Shown here: in pieces, positions 61,922 to 64,000 of the stretch
How the letters are laid out: every line of letters starts with the position of its first letter
How positions within the stretch are numbered: position 1 is the first letter of the stretch
Origin: JBBECJ01 sp963763325
GTDB lineage: Bacteria; Chloroflexota; Chloroflexia; Thermomicrobiales; CFX8
NCBI GenBank assembly: GCA_963763325.1
Contig: CAVXOL010000022.1
Coordinates: forward strand, 1-64,000
DNA length: 64,000 nucleotides
Direction of reading: 5' to 3'
Notes under the pieces: generated by a model
What the model saw: only the letters and a program-made list of their open reading frames with translations
What the model was told of the DNA's origin: nothing
Database searches by the model: none
Translations under genes and position numbers: made by a program

Positions 61922-62316
61922 ATGACGCACAATCGCATTGCTCCAACTGATCTGGTGTTCGCATTCAGTGCGGAACAGGTGCGGACGCTGACTGGCCTGA
62001 GCGATCGGCAGTTGCGCTACTGGGACAAGACGGGCTTTTTCTCGCCGAGTTATGGGGAGGCCAACCGGCGGCGACCGTTCAGCCGTGTGTACTCATTTCG
62101 GGATGTCGTTGGACTACGGACGATAGCGTTGCTGCGGTCCAGTTGCCGTTGCAGCAGTTGCGAAAGATTGGTGCCTGGCTGGCTGAGAACTACGATGAGC
62201 CGTGGTCGAGTTTGCGTTTCACCGTTGCCAGCCGAGAAGTGTTCTTTCGTGATCCTCAGAGTGGTCGATGGGTGTCAACCCGACCACCCGGCCAAGCGGT
62301 CTTGACGACGTACTAA
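61922..62316 (+). CDS. MerR-family helix-turn-helix regulator (one frame break)
   Basis: About 131 residues. TDLVFAFSAEQVRTLTGLSD, RQLRYWDKTGFFSP and RPFSRVYSFRDVVGLRTIAL form a MerR-type winged helix (helix-turn-helix, wing, FRDV). One base is lost or gained near 62132; the second frame continues LPLQQLRKIGAWLAENYDEP and TVASREVFFRDPQSGRWVS to a TAA at 62314-62316, like MerR proteins fused to a small DUF433-like tail. The last 100 bases overlap the convergent NYN gene. Confidence 0.65.
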
Positions 62317-62757
62317 TCGGGCGACGAGATGCGGAATCGTTTGATAGTACGATGGCGAGTTCGAAGTTCTCCTCGAAGGTATCGATTAGAAGTTGCGTCG
62401 CGAGATCGACGTCTGAACCCTTTTCTTCGGTTCGAAGTACCTCGCGAAGTTGGGGCCACCGGGCGGCTGAGGATTCGCGGGACGCATCCAGTTGGATGTG
62501 TCTGGAATGAGCCCGAGGTGGATCGTCAGGTTCGGCAACGTCCGGATCGCCCGGAAGTAGGTTTCCTGGCGCGCAGCGATGAATGCGTCGTTCGGACGAG
62601 GCTTGGCTCGCGCCGTAAAGTAGTGGATCGCCTGAATATCGGCATCTTTGACAACGAGTTCAGCCAGTTGCCTGACTTTGAGCCATTTATACGGAGTGTT
62701 TCGGACGAGGCAGTGGTAGAGGTGGAATCCATCGACATAGAGGATCGTCTTGCGCAT
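62219..62757 (-). CDS. NYN/PIN-like ribonuclease domain protein (frame break)
   Basis: About 180 residues. Start ATG at 62757: MRKTILYVDGFHLYHCLVRN contains the first catalytic Asp (VDGFHLY) of the NYN domain. LAELVVKDADIQAIHYFTAR and ETYFRAIRTLPNLTIHLG fit the fold. A shift near 62396 leads to EEKGSDVDLATQLLIDTF and LAIVLSNDS, the family motif with further acidic residues. These are metal-dependent RNases (LabA/DUF88-like). The stop near 62219 puts its end inside the convergent MerR gene. Own promoter at 62874-62902. Confidence 0.65.
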
Positions 62758-62807
62758 CGGTGTTTGAGATGCGGAGCGTCGATGACGGGGGAGTGGCGTG
62801 ACAAGCT

Positions 62808-62902
62808 GAGACCGCCTTCCGTAGAAGGCGGTCTCGCGGCCGGCCGTCGACGCGGCTGGGGTGGTATGACCACATTCTACCATTTTCAAGAATCGTTGAC
62901 AA
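62808..62902 (-). promoter_or_regulatory. Promoter and 5' hairpin of the NYN gene
   Basis: On the minus strand: -35 TTGTCA (62897-62902), 17-base spacer, -10 TAGAAT (62874-62879). About 40 bases downstream the leader forms a 12-bp perfect hairpin GAGACCGCCTTC / GAAGGCGGTCTC (62808-62835) with no U-run after it, so it may be a regulatory stem and not a terminator. The rest of 62758-63008 holds no gene. Confidence 0.6.
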
Positions 62903-63008
62903 CTATCTACGCCAAATTTTACCCGATTCTTGTGGGAGAACGCGGCATCCGCACCGCCGTCGAAGTGCGCGGACGTTTGAGATCGTGTCAGCACTTTGGT
63001 GGCGGAAA

Positions 63009-63763
<755 letters not shown>

Positions 63764-63767
<4 letters not shown>

Positions 63768-64000
63768 GAGCTGCCTCCGGCGCGTTCGCTGCGCTCGGTC
63801 GTGATATCCAGCTCGGCGGCGCGGCGGGCATCGCTGACGGCTTCGACCTCGGCCTGGGCCTGGTCGAGGTGCATCCGCGAGCGTTGCTCGTGGAGGTGCC
63901 AGACCTCGCGGCGCAGCTTGGTCCAGAGTTCGCGCACCTCTTCGATCCTCATGTCGATCACGTTCAGGCGGTAGGTCAGCTCACGGTCGACATCGATCTG
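63764..64000 (-). CDS. Helical, coiled-coil-type protein, 5' part outside window
   Basis: 79 codons are visible and open to the right edge. An internal ATG at 63961 could also be the start (MIDMRIEEVRELWTKLRREV). The sequence is charged and helical (HLHEQRSRMHLDQAQAEVEA), ending ERAGGSS. No family recognised. Overlaps hisF by 4 bases. Confidence 0.5.

Overview
The window is GC-rich bacterial chromosome with about 45 protein genes, densely packed on both strands. No rRNA, tRNA, CRISPR array, phage gene or transposase gene was recognised. Gene content suggests a Gram-positive-like or monoderm member of the Chloroflexota, perhaps Thermomicrobia/Sphaerobacter-like. The reasons are secreted proteins with FGYP/VQYFER repeat modules, an F420-type nitroreductase, a c-di-AMP PII-like receptor, many GTG starts, Tat-exported molybdo- and PhoX enzymes, and no outer-membrane genes. 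This placement is inference from gene content; no search was possible.

Layout. 0-4.5 kb: a Tat-exported sulfite-oxidase-like enzyme (cut by the left edge) and a large LuxR/AAA regulator, both with broken frames. 4.8-13 kb: surface proteins, namely a cohesin-like protein followed 1 nt later by a dockerin/beta-helix/CBM6-like giant, then a secreted metal-binding-type protein with three SOD/CHRD-like repeats and a terminal Cu-Zn SOD domain. 13-33 kb: metabolism and transport (MFS, M19 dipeptidase, cold-shock-like protein, membrane EEP phosphoesterase, D-aminoacylase, P-type ATPase, GH65 phosphorylase with beta-phosphoglucomutase, AI-2E-type permease, TRIC-like channel, ABM-NhaA fusion, serine hydrolase).

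33.4-38.9 kb is the most interesting part. A cobalamin riboswitch with a terminator controls four translationally coupled genes: a secreted alpha/alpha-barrel protein, a membrane-anchored DUF4430-like protein, an ECF transporter T subunit and a fused double ATPase. The first two together carry the two domains of animal intrinsic factor/transcobalamin, split over two proteins. This looks like a bacterial transcobalamin-like corrinoid capture system feeding an ECF transporter that has no S subunit in the locus.

39-64 kb: lon, a c-di-AMP receptor, an M20 peptidase, recA with a clear promoter and a possible SOS box, a metallo-beta-lactamase-fold hydrolase, a divergent protocatechuate pathway cluster (pcaHG / pcaC-pcaB), phoX, an SH3-NlpC/P60 hydrolase, paired PH-domain membrane proteins, a CPA1 antiporter, a nitronate monooxygenase, a MerR/NYN convergent pair and hisF.

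Two window-wide properties matter to a reader. First, many genes carry one-base frame breaks although the protein on both sides of each break stays conserved; they are densest at 18.5-23 kb. I read most of them as consensus errors, not decay, so spans given for broken genes join the frames. Second, long near-perfect palindromes sit directly on or next to stop codons, in at least two sequence families, and one is inserted in frame inside the ECF ATPase gene.
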